Source: Syngnathus acus (lineage: Eukaryota; Chordata; Actinopteri; Syngnathiformes; Syngnathidae). From it: a stretch of 64,000 nt of DNA. Shown piece by piece: positions 1 through 10,150 of this stretch. The notes under the pieces are model-generated. The model had not been told where the DNA came from. It ran no database searches and worked only from the letters and a program-made list of their open reading frames with translations. The stretch spans positions 1 through 64,000 of the forward strand of contig NW_023590245.1 in NCBI RefSeq assembly GCF_901709675.1, written 5' to 3'. Positions within the stretch are counted from its first letter, which is position 1. Every line of letters starts with the position of its first letter. The position numbers were made by a program, and so were the translations under genes.

Positions 1-1860
1 CAAGAGCGCTTTTTACTAGAAATAGTGCTCAGCTCGTCGAGAAAATGCGCTCTAAGCAATACAATTAAAAATGCTCATAAAACATAAACCAAACGTTGCA
101 GGTGGTCATTTCTTTATGTGCAGTGATAAACTCGGCACTCTGAAGCACCCAAGAGCGCTTTTTACTTTGCCAACCTAACCAGAGTGACGGGAGAGGCACC
201 ATCCAGAAAACGTGCTCAGCTCGTCGAGAAAATGCGATTTAAGCAATAAAACTAAAAATGCTTATAAAACATAAACCAAACGTTGCAGGTGGTCATTTCT
301 GCATGCGCAGTGATAAACTGGGCACTCTGAAGCCCCCAAGAGCGCTTTTTACTATGCCAACCTAACCAGAGTGACGGGAGAGGCACCATCCAGAAAACGT
401 GCTCAGCTCGTCGAGAAAATGCGATTTAAGCAATAAAACAAAAAATGCTTATAAAACATAAACCAAACGTTGCAGGTGGTCATTTCTGCATGCGCAGTGA
501 TAAACCCGGCACTCTGAAGCACCCAAGAGCGCTTTTTACTAGAAATAGTGCTCAGCTCGTCGAGAAAATGCGCTCTAAGCAATACAATTAAAAATGCTCA
601 TAAAACATAAACCAAACGTTGCAGGTGGTCATTTCTTTATGTGCAGTGATAAACTCGGCACTCTGAAGCACCCAAGAGCGCTTTTTACTTTGCCAACCTA
701 ACCAGAGTGACGGGAGAGGCACCATCCAGAAAACGTGCTCAGCTCGTCGAGAAAATGCGATTTAAGCAATAAAACTAAAAATGCTTATAAAACATAAACC
801 AAACGTTGCAGGTGGTCATTTCTGCATGCGCAGTGATAAACTGGGCACTCTGAAGCCCCCAAGAGCGCTTTTTACTATGCCAACCTAACCAGAGTGACGG
901 GAGAGGCACCATCCAGAAAACGTGCTCAGCTCGTCGAGAAAATGCGATTTAAGCAATAAAACAAAAAATGCTTATAAAACATAAACCAAACGTTGCAGGT
1001 GGTCATTTCTGCATGCGCAGTGATAAACCCGGCACTCTGAAGCACCCAAGAGCGCTTTTTACTAGAAATAGTGCTCAGCTCGTCGAGAAAATGCGCTCTA
1101 AGCAATACAATTAAAAATGCTCATAAAACATAAACCAAACGTTGCAGGTGGTCATTTCTTTATGTGCAGTGATAAACTCGGCACTCTGAAGCACCCAAGA
1201 GCGCTTTTTACTTTGCCAACCTAACCAGAGTGACGGGAGAGGCACCATCCAGAAAACGTGCTCAGCTCGTCGAGAAAATGCGATTTAAGCAATAAAACTA
1301 AAAATGCTTATAAAACATAAACCAAACGTTGCAGGTGGTCATTTCTGCATGCGCAGTGATAAACTGGGCACTCTGAAGCCCCCAAGAGCGCTTTTTACTA
1401 TGCCAACCTAACCAGAGTGACGGGAGAGGCACCATCCAGAAAACGTGCTCAGCTCGTCGAGAAAATGCGATTTAAGCAATAAAACAAAAAATGCTTATAA
1501 AACATAAACCAAACGTTGCAGGTGGTCATTTCTGCATGCGCAGTGATAAACCCGGCACTCTGAAGCACCCAAGAGCGCTTTTTACTAGAAATAGTGCTCA
1601 GCTCGTCGAGAAAATGCGCTCTAAGCAATACAATTAAAAATGCTCATAAAACATAAACCAAACGTTGCAGGTGGTCATTTCTTTATGTGCAGTGATAAAC
1701 TCGGCACTCTGAAGCACCCAAGAGCGCTTTTTACTTTGCCAACCTAACCAGAGTGACGGGAGAGGCACCATCCAGAAAACGTGCTCAGCTCGTCGAGAAA
1801 ATGCGATTTAAGCAATAAAACTAAAAATGCTTATAAAACATAAACCAAACGTTGCAGGTT
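1..1860. repeat. Satellite A array (523-bp HOR), left window edge
   Basis: This is a tandem array with an exact 523-bp period: the AGAAATAG mark recurs at 18, 541, 1064 and 1587. Each period holds three related monomers measured between GATAAA marks at 125, 312, 499 and 648, giving 187, 187 and 149 bp. The 149-bp monomer lacks a 38-bp block that the two long ones carry between TTTTTACT and AGAAA. Copies are almost identical. No gene or recognisable transposon core is visible. The array continues off the left edge and stops at CAGGTT (1855-1860), the left target duplication of LINE copy 1. Confidence 0.95.
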
Positions 1861-2096
1861 TAGACTTAGACTTAGACAGAACTTTATTGTCATTTTGTCA
1901 ACACTAGGTGTGTACAAAACGAAATTTCGTTGCATACGGCTTTCAGCAATGTAGAGGTATTTCGGCTGGTTAAAAAAAGTGACATTCTATATAAAAATAT
2001 GAAATAAGATAATTATAAAGTACAAAGTGCAGCAGTGATAAAGTATGTGAACAGTGCAGGAGACAAAAGCAGTATTTACAAGTGTGCAGAGGAATG

Positions 2097-5000
2097 CTAC
2101 GTTTGAATGTTCAACAGTCTGACGACAGCAGGGAAAAAACTATTGCAGAACCTGGTGGACCTGCAGCGGATGCTGCGAAACCTCTTCCCAGAGGGCAGCA
2201 GGGAGAACAGTCCATGGTGGGGGTGTGATGGGTCACTGATAATATTTCGGGCTCGGGACACGCAGCGCTGGGATGACAAGTCCTGAATGGAGGGAAGAGG
2301 AGCCCCGATGATCCTCTCTGCTGTCCTCACCACTCTCCTCAGGTTCTTCCAATCGGAGGCGCTGCAACCTCCACACCACACCGAGAGACAGCTTGTCAGA
2401 ATGCTCTCTATGGTGCTTCGGTAGAACGTCCTCATGATGGGTGGGGGCAGGTGGGCTCTCCTCATCCTCCGCAGGAAGTACAAGCGCTTCTGTGCCCTCT
2501 TGACCAGTGTTGTGGTGTTCACAGTCCAGGTGAGGTCGTCTGTGATGTGGACTCCCAGGAATTTAGTGCTGCTGACCACCTCCACAGCTGAGCTGTTGAT
2601 GATCAGTGGAGCGTGGTGAGGCTGGTTCTTCCTGAAGTCGACGATGATCTCCTTCGTCTTCTCCACATTCAGGATCAGGCTGTTTTCTCTGCACCAGCCC
2701 ACCAACTGCTCCACCTCCTCTCTGTAGTCCAGGTCGTTGTTGTCCCTGATGAGGCCCACCACCGTTGTGTCGTCTGCAAACTTCACGATGTGATTGGTGG
2801 TGAACCTGGGGGCGCAGTCGTGTGTCATCAGGGTGAACAGCAGGGGGCTCAGGACGCAGCCCTGAGGGGAGCCTGTGCTGAGGGTGATGACATCTGAGGT
2901 GTTCTGTCCGACCCGGACTGACTGAGGTCTGTTGGTGAGGAAGTCTAGCAGCCAGTTCCGAAGGGGGGTGCTGAAGCCCAGGTGTTCCAGTTTTTCCACC
3001 AGATGTTGTGGAATGATGGTGTTAAACGCTGAGCTGAAGTCCAGGAACAGCAACCGCACGTGGGTGTTCCTCTCCTCCAGGTGAGCCAGGCTCAGGTGAA
3101 GAACGGAGGAGATGGCATCCTCAGTGGAGCGGTTCTGCCGGTAGGCAAACTGGAACGGATCGAATGTTGGGGGGAGTCTGGAGACGATGTGATCTTTGAG
3201 CAGCCTTTCGAAGCACTTCATCATGATGGGAGTCAGTGCCACCGGTCTGTAGTCATTCCATGAGGTGATTTGAGGTTTCTTCGGCACCGGAATGATGGAG
3301 GCAGCCTTGAAGCACACTGGCACTTTGGCTTGGTCCAGCGAGATGTTAAAAATGTCTGTGATGACACCAGCCAGCTGGCCTGCACATTCCTTGAACACCC
3401 GCCCAGGTATGTTGTCGGGGCCTGGGGCCTTACGTGGGTTGACTCTTCTCAGAGTCTTCCACACGTCGGCTGAGTCAAGGCAGAGGACCTCCTCTTCCTG
3501 GTGGGGAACAGTTTTAACTGCCGGAGTGCTGTTTAGTGCCTCAAAACGCCCAAAGAAGTTATTTAGACCATTTAGGAAGTCAGCATCAACCTCACCCACC
3601 GGGGGGGAGGGTGAGTTGTAGTCCGTGATCGCCCGTATGCCTTGCCACATACTCCTGGTGTTATTGGCGTCGTGGAAAAAATCCTGAATTTTCCGACTGT
3701 GGCTTCGCTTCGCTAGCCTGATGGCACGGTTCAAGTTGGCTCTCGCTGTCCTCAGTGCCTCCTTGTCGCCAGACTTGAAGGCTGAGTTCCGTGCTCGTAG
3801 CATATGACGTACATCCTCAGTCATCCAGGGTCGTTGGTTGGCTCGGGTGATGATGTTCTTAGTGGTGCTGACGTCCTCGGAGCATTTGTTGATGTAGGCT
3901 GACACAGTCATGGCGTACTCATCAATGTTGATCTGATTGTCATATGTTGCTGCTGATTTGAACATGTCCCAGTCAGAGCACTCAAAGCAGTCCTGGAGTG
4001 CCTCCATGGCCCCCTCAGACCACACCCTCACCTGCTTCACTGTGGGTTTTGCTCTGATCAGCAGGGGCCTGTATGCAGGGGTTAGCATAACAGATAGGTG
4101 GTCTGAAGAGCCGAGGTGGGGGCGGGGGGCTGCTCTGAATGCATCCTTTATATTTGTGTAAACCAAGTCCAGAGTGTTCTCTCCCCGAGTTGGAAAATCC
4201 ACGTGTTGGTAAAAATGAGGGAGAATAGTCTTCATGCTAGCCTGGTTGAAGTCCCCAGCAATGATGAAAACCCCCTCTGTGTGCGTGGATTGCAGCTCAC
4301 TGATTGTCCGATAGAGAACCCTCATGGCCTCTTTAGTGTTAGCGCTAGGAGGCACGTACACAGCCGTGATGCTAACAACAGTAAACTCTCTGGGCAGGTA
4401 GAAGGGTCTGCAGTTAACAGTCAAAAGCTCGATGTCCGAAGAGCAGAAGCTGGCGACAGATCTAGCATTTTTGCACCAGTTGTTGTTGATGTAGACACAC
4501 AGCCCACCTCCTCGGGATTTACCGCTTAGCTCGCTGTTTCTGTCGGCGCGGAATGTAGCGAGCCCCTCCAGGCTAACGGCGTTGTCCGGCATTGATGAGT
4601 TCAGCCATGTCTCCGTCAGGATGAGAGCGCAGCAGTTTCTAACTTCCCTCTTTGAAGAGAGTTCCAGTTTTAGATGGTCCATTTTATTATCCAGTGAGCG
4701 GACGTTGGAGAGGAAGATGGATGGAAGCGGCGGTTTGTAGGGGTTAGCTCTCAGCTTAGCCGTTAGCCCACCTCGACAGCCGCGCTTTCGCCGCCGGTCA
4801 CACCGCCTACGCTTACTCCTCCTCCGGCGTGTGCTGCCCGGCGAGCCCGCTGCGTCGTGAGCTCCTGGGGCTAGCGCCCTAAGCACTCCGAGGCTACGCA
4901 AACAGACTAGGGTAGTTGTGGCTACGAGTCCGAAAACACTCGATGACCGTACCTCCAGCAGGCGCTGGCGATCGTACACTACTCTACTGGATGGATAAAC

Positions 5001-5102
5001 TAAACTTTGTGTTGTTTGTAGTGTCCTAGGCGACATATTTTGTGAATATCCTCGTCGATTGCTGAGACGCGTAGCGGCCGCGGCCAACTGGGGCGCCGCC
5101 AT
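2097..5102 (-). CDS. LINE ORF: AP endonuclease and reverse transcriptase
   Basis: This 1001-aa protein would nick target DNA and prime reverse transcription from the nick (target-primed reverse transcription). Residues 1-115 are a poorly conserved N-terminus ending in a very basic stretch (about 92-108). An apurinic endonuclease domain spans about 128-345, with N133 in SNVRSL, E164 in LTETW, AGDFN at 282-286 and SDH at 333-335. The reverse transcriptase spans about 540-860, with KAPGPD at 558-563, D688 in FLDFS, GSPQGC at 744-749 and the catalytic FADD at 775-778. A Cys-rich C-terminus follows. All key residues are present and there is no internal stop, so the enzyme could be functional. There is no separate ORF1. 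This copy has Pro at residue 4 where the other four have His. Confidence 0.92.
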   Translation of the reverse strand: MAAPQLAAAATRLSNRRGYSQNMSPRTLQTTQSLVYPSSRVVYDRQRLLEVRSSSVFGLVATTTLVCLRSLGVLRALAPGAHDAAGSPGSTRRRRSKRRRCDRRRKRGCRGGLTAKLRANPYKPPLPSIFLSNVRSLDNKMDHLKLELSSKREVRNCCALILTETWLNSSMPDNAVSLEGLATFRADRNSELSGKSRGGGLCVYINNNWCKNARSVASFCSSDIELLTVNCRPFYLPREFTVVSITAVYVPPSANTKEAMRVLYRTISELQSTHTEGVFIIAGDFNQASMKTILPHFYQHVDFPTRGENTLDLVYTNIKDAFRAAPRPHLGSSDHLSVMLTPAYRPLLIRAKPTVKQVRVWSEGAMEALQDCFECSDWDMFKSAATYDNQINIDEYAMTVSAYINKCSEDVSTTKNIITRANQRPWMTEDVRHMLRARNSAFKSGDKEALRTARANLNRAIRLAKRSHSRKIQDFFHDANNTRSMWQGIRAITDYNSPSPPVGEVDADFLNGLNNFFGRFEALNSTPAVKTVPHQEEEVLCLDSADVWKTLRRVNPRKAPGPDNIPGRVFKECAGQLAGVITDIFNISLDQAKVPVCFKAASIIPVPKKPQITSWNDYRPVALTPIMMKCFERLLKDHIVSRLPPTFDPFQFAYRQNRSTEDAISSVLHLSLAHLEERNTHVRLLFLDFSSAFNTIIPQHLVEKLEHLGFSTPLRNWLLDFLTNRPQSVRVGQNTSDVITLSTGSPQGCVLSPLLFTLMTHDCAPRFTTNHIVKFADDTTVVGLIRDNNDLDYREEVEQLVGWCRENSLILNVEKTKEIIVDFRKNQPHHAPLIINSSAVEVVSSTKFLGVHITDDLTWTVNTTTLVKRAQKRLYFLRRMRRAHLPPPIMRTFYRSTIESILTSCLSVWCGGCSASDWKNLRRVVRTAERIIGAPLPSIQDLSSQRCVSRARNIISDPSHPHHGLFSLLPSGKRFRSIRCRSTRFCNSFFPAVVRLLNIQT

Positions 5103-5109
5103 CTTGGAT
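5094..5109 (-). promoter_or_regulatory. YY1-like motif at the LINE 5' end
   Basis: On the minus strand the LINE starts GATCCAAGATGGCGGC, so its first 16 bases contain CAAGATGGCGGC, a close match to the YY1 consensus, overlapping the start codon. Mammalian L1 carries a YY1 site at its 5' end that helps place the transcription start. The same motif lies at the 5' ends of the other copies, ending at 28237, 34898, 43469 and 55779. The function here is inferred; the motif may also simply be a good Kozak context. Confidence 0.5.
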
Positions 5110-5205
5110 CAGGTTGTCATTTCTTCATGCGCAGTGATAAACTCCGCACTCTGAAGGACCCAAGAGCGCTTTTTACTATGCCAACTTAACCACAGTGACG
5201 TGAGG
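5110..5205. repeat. 96-bp satellite A stub between LINE1 and B1
   Basis: This short piece of a diverged A monomer (TCCGCACTCTGAAGGACCC, AACTTAACCACAGTGACGTGAG) begins with the right CAGGTT duplication of the LINE and ends where satellite B starts. The same 96-bp stub accompanies every LINE copy and the LINE-less unit at 9375-9470. Confidence 0.9.
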
Positions 5206-6640
5206 CGACCGGGCGCGGACGCTAACTCACGCCCGGCAAGAGCGCTCGGAAGGCGGATAGGCTTTCACGGAAGCCCCGCCAGCAGGTCCGCGGGCCATTT
5301 AGGGTCCCATAAGTGACCGTGCGCGGTCTCTAACTCACGCCCGGCAGGAGTGCTCGGAGGGCGGATAGGCTTTCAGGGAGGTACCGCCAGCCGGTCCGCG
5401 GGCTATTTAGGGTCCCATAACTGACCGGGCGCGGTCTCAAACCCACGCCCGGCAGGAGTGCTCGGAGGGCGGATAGGCATTCACGGAGGTCCCGCCAGCC
5501 GGTCCGCGGGCTATTTAGGGTCCCATAACTGACCGGGCGCGGTCTCAAACTCAGGCCCGGCAGGAGTGCTCGGAGGGCGGATAGGCATTCACGGAAGTTC
5601 AGCCAGCCGGTCCGCGGGCTATTTAGGGTCCCATAACTGACCGGGCGCGGTCTCAAACTCAGGCCCGGCAGGAGTGCTCGGAGGGCGGATAGGCATTCAC
5701 GGAGGTCCCGCCAGCTGGTCCGCGGGCTATTTAGGGTCCCATAACTGACCGGGCGCGGTCTCTAACCCACGCCCGGCAGGAGTGCTCGGAGGGCGGATAG
5801 GCATTCACGGAGGTCCCGCCAGCCGGTCCGCGGGCCATTCAGGGTCCCATACATGACCGGGCGCGGTCTCTAACCCACGCCCGGCGGGAGTGCTCGGAGG
5901 GCGGATAGGCATCCACGGACGTCCCGCCAGCCGGTCCGCGGGCCATTCAGGGTCCCATACATGACCGGGCGCGGTCTCGAACTCAGGCCCGGCAGGAGTG
6001 CTCGGAGGGCGGATAGGCATTCACGGAGGTACCGCCAGCAGGTCCGCGGCCCATTTAGGGTCCCATAAGTGACCGGGCGCGGTCTCGAACTCACGCCCGG
6101 CAGGAGTGCTCGGAGGGCGGATAGGCTTTCACGGTGGTACCGCCAGCCGGTCCGCGGGCCATTTAGGGTCCCATAAGTGACCGGGCGCGGTCTCTAACCC
6201 ACGCCCGGCAGGAGTGCTCGGAGGGCGGACAGGCTTTCACGGAGCTCCCGCCAGCCGGTCCGCGGGCCATTTAGGGTCCCATAAGTGACCGGGCGCGGTC
6301 TCGAACTCACGCCCGGCAGGAGTGCTCGGAGGGCGGATAGGCTTTCACGGTGGTACCGCCAGCCGGTCCGCGGGCCATTTAGGGTCCCATAAGTGACCGG
6401 GCGCGGTCTCTAACTCAGGCCCGGCAGGAGTGCTCGGACGGCGGATAGGCATTCACGGAGGTACCATCAGCCGGTCCGCGGGCCAATTAGGGTCCCATAA
6501 GTGACCGGGCGCGGTCTCTAACCCACGCCCGGCAGGAGTGCTCGGAGGGCGGACAGGCTTTCACGGAGCTCCCGCCAGCCGGTCCGCGGGCCAAATAGGG
6601 TCCCATAAGGGACCGGGGGCGGACGCTAAACCACGCACTC
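5206..6640. repeat. Satellite B block B1 (108-bp monomer)
   Basis: The GGAGTGCTCGG mark recurs every 108 bp (5347, 5455, 5563 and so on), for about 13 monomers in 1435 bp. It is GC-rich and dense in CpG, with CCGCGG in nearly every monomer. Monomers differ at a few sites (TTTAGGG or TTCAGGG; ACTGACC, AGTGACC or ACATGACC), so each has an identity within the block. Because 108 is divisible by three, open frames run through several monomers as 36-residue repeats; I do not regard these as genes. Confidence 0.93.
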
Positions 6641-9470
6641 AACTCGGCACTCTGAAGCACCCAAGAGCGCTTTTTACTAGAAAACGTGCTCAGCTCGTCG
6701 AGAAAATGCACTCTAAGCAATACAATTAAAAATGCTTATAAAACATAAACCAAACGTTGCAGGTGGTCATTTCTTCATGCGCAGTGATAAACTCGGCACT
6801 CTGAAGCCCCCAAGAGCGCTTTTTACTATGCCAACCTAACCAGAGTGACGGGAGAGGCACCATCCAGAAAACGTGCTCAGCTCGTCGAGAAAATGCGATT
6901 TAAGCAATAAAACAAAAAATGCTTATAAAACATAAACCAAACGTTGCAGGTGGTCATTTCTGCATGCGCAGTGATAAACCCGGCACTCTGAAGCACCCAA
7001 GAGCGCTTTTTACTAGAAATAGTGCTCAGCTCGTCGAGAAAATGCGCTCTAAGCAATACAATTAAAAATGCTCATAAAACATAAACCAAACGTTGCAGGT
7101 GGTCATTTCTTTATGTGCAGTGATAAACTCGGCACTCTGAAGCACCCAAGAGCGCTTTTTACTTTGCCAACCTAACCAGAGTGACGGGAGAGGCACCATC
7201 CAGAAAACGTGCTCAGCTCGTCGAGAAAATGCGATTTAAGCAATAAAACTAAAAATGCTTATAAAACATAAACCAAACGTTGCAGGTGGTCATTTCTGCA
7301 TGCGCAGTGATAAACTGGGCACTCTGAAGCCCCCAAGAGCGCTTTTTACTATGCCAACCTAACCAGAGTGACGGGAGAGGCACCATCCAGAAAACGTGCT
7401 CAGCTCGTCGAGAAAATGCGATTTAAGCAATAAAACAAAAAATGCTTATAAAACATAAACCAAACGTTGCAGGTGGTCATTTCTGCATGCGCAGTGATAA
7501 ACCCGGCACTCTGAAGCACCCAAGAGCGCTTTTTACTAGAAATAGTGCTCAGCTCGTCGAGAAAATGCGCTCTAAGCAATACAATTAAAAATGCTCATAA
7601 AACATAAACCAAACGTTGCAGGTGGTCATTTCTTTATGTGCAGTGATAAACTCGGCACTCTGAAGCACCCAAGAGCGCTTTTTACTTTGCCAACCTAACC
7701 AGAGTGACGGGAGAGGCACCATCCAGAAAACGTGCTCAGCTCGTCGAGAAAATGCGATTTAAGCAATAAAACTAAAAATGCTTATAAAACATAAACCAAA
7801 CGTTGCAGGTGGTCATTTCTGCATGCGCAGTGATAAACTGGGCACTCTGAAGCCCCCAAGAGCGCTTTTTACTATGCCAACCTAACCAGAGTGACGGGAG
7901 AGGCACCATCCAGAAAACGTGCTCAGCTCGTCGAGAAAATGCGATTTAAGCAATAAAACAAAAAATGCTTATAAAACATAAACCAAACGTTGCAGGTGGT
8001 CATTTCTGCATGCGCAGTGATAAACCCGGCACTCTGAAGCACCCAAGAGCGCTTTTTACTAGAAATAGTGCTCAGCTCGTCGAGAAAATGCGCTCTAAGC
8101 AATACAATTAAAAATGCTCATAAAACATAAACCAAACGTTGCAGGTGGTCATTTCTTTATGTGCAGTGATAAACTCGGCACTCTGAAGCACCCAAGAGCG
8201 CTTTTTACTTTGCCAACCTAACCAGAGTGACGGGAGAGGCACCATCCAGAAAACGTGCTCAGCTCGTCGAGAAAATGCGATTTAAGCAATAAAACTAAAA
8301 ATGCTTATAAAACATAAACCAAACGTTGCAGGTGGTCATTTCTGCATGCGCAGTGATAAACTGGGCACTCTGAAGCCCCCAAGAGCGCTTTTTACTATGC
8401 CAACCTAACCAGAGTGACGGGAGAGGCACCATCCAGAAAACGTGCTCAGCTCGTCGAGAAAATGCGATTTAAGCAATAAAACAAAAAATGCTTATAAAAC
8501 ATAAACCAAACGTTGCAGGTGGTCATTTCTGCATGCGCAGTGATAAACCCGGCACTCTGAAGCACCCAAGAGCGCTTTTTACTAGAAATAGTGCTCAGCT
8601 CGTCGAGAAAATGCGCTCTAAGCAATACAATTAAAAATGCTCATAAAACATAAACCAAACGTTGCAGGTGGTCATTTCTTTATGTGCAGTGATAAACTCG
8701 GCACTCTGAAGCACCCAAGAGCGCTTTTTACTTTGCCAACCTAACCAGAGTGACGGGAGAGGCACCATCCAGAAAACGTGCTCAGCTCGTCGAGAAAATG
8801 CGATTTAAGCAATAAAACTAAAAATGCTTATAAAACATAAACCAAACGTTGCAGGTGGTCATTTCTGCATGCGCAGTGATAAACTGGGCACTCTGAAGCC
8901 CCCAAGAGCGCTTTTTACTATGCCAACCTAACCAGAGTGACGGGAGAGGCACCATCCAGAAAACGTGCTCAGCTCGTCGAGAAAATGCGATTTAAGCAAT
9001 AAAACAAAAAATGCTTATAAAACATAAACCAAACGTTGCAGGTGGTCATTTCTGCATGCGCAGTGATAAACCCGGCACTCTGAAGCACCCAAGAGCGCTT
9101 TTTACTAGAAATAGTGCTCAGCTCGTCGAGAAAATGCGCTCTAAGCAATACAATTAAAAATGCTCATAAAACATAAACCAAACGTTGCAGGTGGTCATTT
9201 CTTTATGTGCAGTGATAAACTCGGCACTCTGAAGCACCCAAGAGCGCTTTTTACTTTGCCAACCTAACCAGAGTGACGGGAGAGGCACCATCCAGAAAAC
9301 GTGCTCAGCTCGTCGAGAAAATGCGATTTAAGCAATAAAACTAAAAATGCTTATAAAACATAAACCAAACGTTGCAGGTTGTCATTTCTTCATGCGCAGT
9401 GATAAACTCCGCACTCTGACAGACCCAAGAGCGCTTTTTACTATGCCAACTTAACCACAGTGACGTGAGG
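6641..9470. repeat. Satellite A array with the LINE-less unit end
   Basis: Satellite A resumes with a 149-type monomer (ACTAGAAAACG form) and then a 187-bp C-type monomer before the regular HOR. At 9371-9380 it passes straight from the normal A sequence into the diverged 96-bp stub (9375-9470) with one copy of CAGGTT. This is the site that carries the LINE in five other units. Confidence 0.93.
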
Positions 9471-10150
9471 CGACCGGGCGCGGACGCTAACTCACGCCCG
9501 GCAAGAGCGCTCGGAAGGCGGATAGGCTTTCACGGAAGCCCCGCCAGCAGGTCCGCGGGCCATTTAGGGTCCCATAAGTGACCGTGCGCGGTCTCTAACT
9601 CACGCCCGGCAGGAGTGCTCGGAGGGCGGATAGGCTTTCACGGAGGGTACCGCCAGCCGGTCCGCGGGCTATTTAGGGTCCCATAACTGACCGGGCGCGG
9701 TCTCAAACCCACGCCCGGCAGGAGTGCTCGGAGGGCGGATAGGCATTCACGGAGGTCCCGCCAGCCGGTCCGCGGGCTATTTAGGGTCCCATAACTGACC
9801 GGGCGCGGTCTCAAACTCAGGCCCGGCAGGAGTGCTCGGAGGGCGGATAGGCATTCACGGAAGTCCCGCCAGCCGGTCCGCGGGCTATTTAGGGTCCCAT
9901 AACTGACCGGGCGCGGTCTCAAACTCAGGCCCGGCAGGAGTGCTCGGACGGCGGATAGGCATTCACGGAGGTACCGCCAGCCGGTCCGCGGGCCAATTAG
10001 GGTCCCATAAGTGACCGGGCGCGGTCTCTAACCCACGCCCGGCAGGAGTGCTCGGAGGGCGGACAGGCTTTCACGGAGCTCCCGCCAGCCGGTCCGCGGG
10101 CCAAATAGGGTCCCATAAGGGACCGGGGGCGGACGCTAAACCACGCACTC
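9471..10150. repeat. Satellite B block B2, short (about 6 monomers)
   Basis: This block has the same left and right ends as the 1435-bp B blocks but is only 680 bp long. The difference, 755 bp, equals seven 108-bp monomers less one inserted base (an extra G near 9647). It is the only B block whose A stub lacks the LINE. Confidence 0.92.

Larger units (their letters stand above)
1861..5109 (-). mobile_element. LINE copy 1, full length (CR1/L2/Rex1 group)
   Basis: This is a 3249-bp non-LTR retrotransposon on the minus strand. Its 5' end is at 5109, only 7 bp before the ATG. The single ORF is followed by a 236-bp 3' UTR that ends in an AATAAA (minus strand, 1883-1888) and short TAAGTC-type tail repeats at 1861-1877. 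CAGGTT flanks both sides (1855-1860 and 5110-5115), and the LINE-less copy at 9375-9380 has it once, so this is a 6-bp target-site duplication. A 14-bp perfect palindrome, AACGAAATTTCGTT, sits in the 3' UTR at 1918-1931. The same insertion with the same junctions recurs four more times in the window. Confidence 0.93.

Noticed and set aside
1-1860. CRISPR array or bacterial repeat system
   Set aside because: Units are contiguous 149-187-bp satellite monomers with no unique spacers, in a clearly vertebrate context.
1-1860. CENP-B box in satellite A or B
   Set aside because: I looked for TTCG followed at the right spacing by A and CGGG on both strands of the monomers and did not find it.
2434-4529. 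Plus-strand ORFs of 61-137 codons inside the LINE copies
   Set aside because: They are antisense shadows of the LINE ORF with no recognisable domain.
5330-6094. ORFs of 71-108 codons with a 36-residue repeat on the minus strand in the B blocks
   Set aside because: They follow from a 108-bp monomer divisible by three; they differ in frame, lack stable starts, and recur in every B block.
5400-6480. TTTAGGG in most B monomers as telomeric repeat
   Set aside because: One hexamer per 108 bp, not a tandem telomere tract.
6487-6729. ORFs of 63 and 77 codons across the B-to-A edge
   Set aside because: They overlap on opposite strands and consist only of satellite sequence.
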